Assembly: GCF_002105155.1 (NCBI RefSeq)
Contig: NW_019028982.1
Coordinates: 890,501 to 954,500 of the forward strand
Source: Lobosporangium transversale
Lineage: Eukaryota; Mortierellomycota; Mortierellomycetes; Mortierellales; Mortierellaceae
Direction of reading: 5' to 3'
Length of the DNA stretch: 64,000 nucleotides
Both the position numbers and the translations under genes were made by a program. Below the pieces are notes generated by a model. The model was not told the DNA's origin. It saw nothing but the letters and a program-made list of their open reading frames with translations, and searched no databases. Positions 61,799 to 64,000 of this stretch are shown here, in pieces (within the stretch, counting starts at the first letter, position 1; every line of letters begins with the position of its first letter).

Positions 61799-63104
61799 TT
61801 GTTAATTTTGTTAGAGGAATATGGAATGTTACATTGATGAGGAAATAAAAGAAATGGAAAGTCCGTCTTTTATATGTGAGAATTTTGATTCTACAAGGGA
61901 GGAACTAAATAAAAATCTATCCAGGCGAGGATTCCATTTTGTGGGGCTGTAAACAGCCTAAAACAAAGGAGGACATATACATTTTTAGCTTTTTTACTTA
62001 AGCATCATTTTAATCTGAAGTTGTTGGCTTCTACATTATGCCATGCCATTAGTAGTAAGTAGGATTAGTCAATGATCCCTTCTATAAAACAAAACAAATT
62101 GAAATGGAAAGAGGGATTAAAGGCATCAAATATGATGCCCTTAAAATACAGAAATTATGGAAAATCGATCTTTTCATCTTACTCAACATACATGATAGTT
62201 TAGTAATGGCATTTTGGCCCTTTTATTACTCAGTTTAATAAAAGGGTATCGGAGGTTTGCACAATCTTTTTTTTCAGCAGCTTTAAGAGAGCAATACAAA
62301 GATGCAGTGAAATGTAAAGGTCTGGAATGGAAGCGTATATTTTACTCTTTTGGGAGTGTGTACAAGAGATCTTCGTACCTAAAGGGTCTACCTGTAACGC
62401 TCATGATATTAACCTACTCCGCATGTGAAAGTAGATGTTTCTGTTGGTTAAAGACAACTGTGAGGCGTCTTTTCTTCAATAATGTTTGCCCTATTTTTGT
62501 CTCTTATTTCTTTTTATCTTGCACGCGGCAGGGCAATTTAAGATAAGAAATGAATCCTCAATCACCGCCCTTTTATTGGACCCCGAAAGCTCCTCCAGGA
62601 ATTTATCCTGGTAACACTTCGTTACCGTTTCCCATTCTGAGCGAGTTGGAAAGCAATATTGTGAACCAATTTAGTCATCGACTCTTCGCTACAACTTCCA
62701 CCATAGCAAAATATTCGAAAATAGTGATAAAGTTATATAACACTATAAGAGAATTGATATTTCACAAAATCTATCCAGGTTTTTAGCCAAAGCTCCATAG
62801 ACTTTTTTTTGCTTTATTCGACATTGAACCCTTGAGGGAGAGATTGGTATAACTGCGGCGTATCAAGATACTGAGTGGTGCAGTGATGAGCTTTTTCCCT
62901 AGTGAAATCACTTACTGACATCAATATTAAGCGATAAAAACTGCGCAACTACCCGAGAGTGCTGCGTAGACGTCATAGCCAACAGAGGAATTTTATCACT
63001 CACCATGTACAGATAATTATTGGAGGCTTTACTAATTTATCTGCTTCAGCCCATCATTATTCCGCAAATCTTAACCTTCATGCCTTCAAATTACACAAAC
63101 ATGG
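61724..63104. other. Gene-poor region
   Basis: Contains the GST promoter at its left end. ORFs near 62214-62546 and 62550-62786 (plus) are short and unrecognised; the second has an ATG and a Pro-rich start, but nothing supports it as a gene. Confidence 0.4.
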
Positions 63105-63106
63105 TA

Positions 63107-63321
63107 GTGTGGTCCCGGTCATTTGGTCATGCACATATTCTAAAATGTATAATTATTGAATTGATTTGGCCGGCGCAAGATTTTAAATAATCAAGTGAAT
63201 TGGTGGCCAAATTCAGGCACTGATTGAATACCTAGATCACATTCAATGTGGCACGTTTTTCTTGGAGCCAATTCAATCATTGTATTTTTACAATATATGG
63301 ATGGCCAAATGACGAGAACTG
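63107..63321. mobile_element. Short TIR transposon (MITE), second copy type
   Basis: About 215 bp with terminal inverted repeats of roughly 60 bp at about 80-85 percent match: left GTCATTTGGTCATGCACATA, right (reversed) GTCATTTGGCCATCCATATA. TA flanks both ends (63105-63106, 63322-63323). The right terminus begins CAGT, as in Tc1-type elements. The inner core TCATTTGG is shared with the element at 42526-42711. No coding capacity. Confidence 0.7.
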
Positions 63322-63485
63322 TATGACATCTGATAATATTTGTGTAATCCAAAGCTGCTTAACAAGACTCTTCACCGTGGGGGTGCTGTGAACCCCCTTC
63401 TTCTTGCCATGTTTGGAGAATAAGGCTGTTGCGGCTAAACTCAATAGGTACTGACTTGCCACCTGTCATTTGTTGTCTCATTTCC

Positions 63486-63545
63486 ACACTGGTCCCCATT
63501 TGATTACGACCATATTCTAAAAATTATAATTCTATATGGGTTGGT
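63486..63545 (+). mobile_element. Single related transposon end
   Basis: ACTGGTCCCCATTTGATTAC and the following CATATTCTAAAAATTATAAT align with the left end of the element at 63107. I found no matching partner to its right, so it is probably a broken copy. Confidence 0.55.
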
Positions 63546-63599
63546 GGCAAATCGGCTACCAATTCAATAAAATATTTAATCAAACTTTAATCCGAACGT

Positions 63600-64000
63600 T
63601 TGCTTCGCCAACCCCTTGATAAATACTTTTTTCGCCGCCAATTTTTTCCTTTCTTTCCCAGTAACAGCCTGCCTCTCTCTTTTTACCTCTTATACCATCG
63701 GTTTCCCCTCATTGCTTTTTTACCCACAACTCATTCGCTTTCTATTCGTTTCCTATTCACATGGTCAACGGTATTTCCATATGTGCCACAGTTGGGAGTG
63801 CCGCAGTAACGATGAAAGAATAATATGAGAGGCACATGGAGAGCGTGTAGCGTGTAGCGTGTAGCGTGAGCATGATTTATTCAATTTTATTGATTTCATT
63901 GGATAGAATTTGAGTGTTGGCATTACGCGTCAGTAACACAAAAACCACTGGGGAGGTTTCGGATGTGCACATTTTTGGCTTGGAGCACATCGGTTTAATT
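63600..64000. other. Right edge, no supported gene
   Basis: Pyrimidine-rich DNA at 63630-63780, then a 7-bp tandem (GTGTAGC, three to four units) at 63846-63867. The pyrimidine-rich strand may be the promoter side of a gene outside the window. Confidence 0.35.

Overview
This window looks like nuclear DNA of an early-diverging fungus, most likely Mucoromycota and tentatively a Mortierella relative. The support is: spliced genes with short introns (about 80-200 bp, mostly GTAAGT/GTATGT...YAG); a fungal gene set (Rix7, Pfa4, Oxysterol-binding protein, SRP19, a STE3-type pheromone receptor); AT-rich intergenic DNA; and very long A or T runs in introns and spacers. The lineage below kingdom is inference.

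Layout from left to right. 1-1500: an eroded fatty acyl-CoA reductase pseudogene. 1697-4603: a VIT/vWA protein. 6066-9360: inverted duplication IR1 (two 1,247-bp arms, 801-bp spacer) carrying two identical genes for a 106-residue secreted protein and two broken copies of a cysteine-rich, probably GPI-anchored protein gene. 10610-12935: a WASP/Las17 gene that keeps a CRIB/GBD motif. 13283-14872: a short oxysterol-binding protein. 15466-18030: a glycosyltransferase-like protein related to the N-terminal part of plant L-arabinokinase. 18496-20861: a Stealth-family sugar-phosphate transferase. 22637-24232: Pfa4-like palmitoyltransferase. 24639-26639: mitochondrial methionyl-tRNA formyltransferase. 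27680-32742: a STE3-like receptor with a tail of nearly 1,000 residues. 34996-36085: SRP19. 36238-39465: Ecdysoneless homologue. 39726-48920: inverted duplication IR2 (arms about 2.9 kb, spacer about 3.2 kb), full of low-complexity tracts, repeats and gene relics. 49168-52502: Rix7 AAA-ATPase. 53071-60278: a 2,199-residue single-TM repeat protein that I cannot assign. 60968-61723: glutathione S-transferase. 61724-64000: gene-poor, with a short inverted-repeat transposon.

Exon models were assembled by hand from GT/AG sites and frame continuity. Every multi-exon model given here closes to a whole number of codons, and most rejoin recognisable family motifs across the junctions. The host genes are unrelated housekeeping or signalling genes and do not form a pathway. 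The unusual biology lies in the two large inverted duplications, in a short transposon that is present in one IR2 arm and absent from the other, in the long homopolymers sitting inside many introns, in the long-tailed receptor, and in the large unassigned repeat protein.
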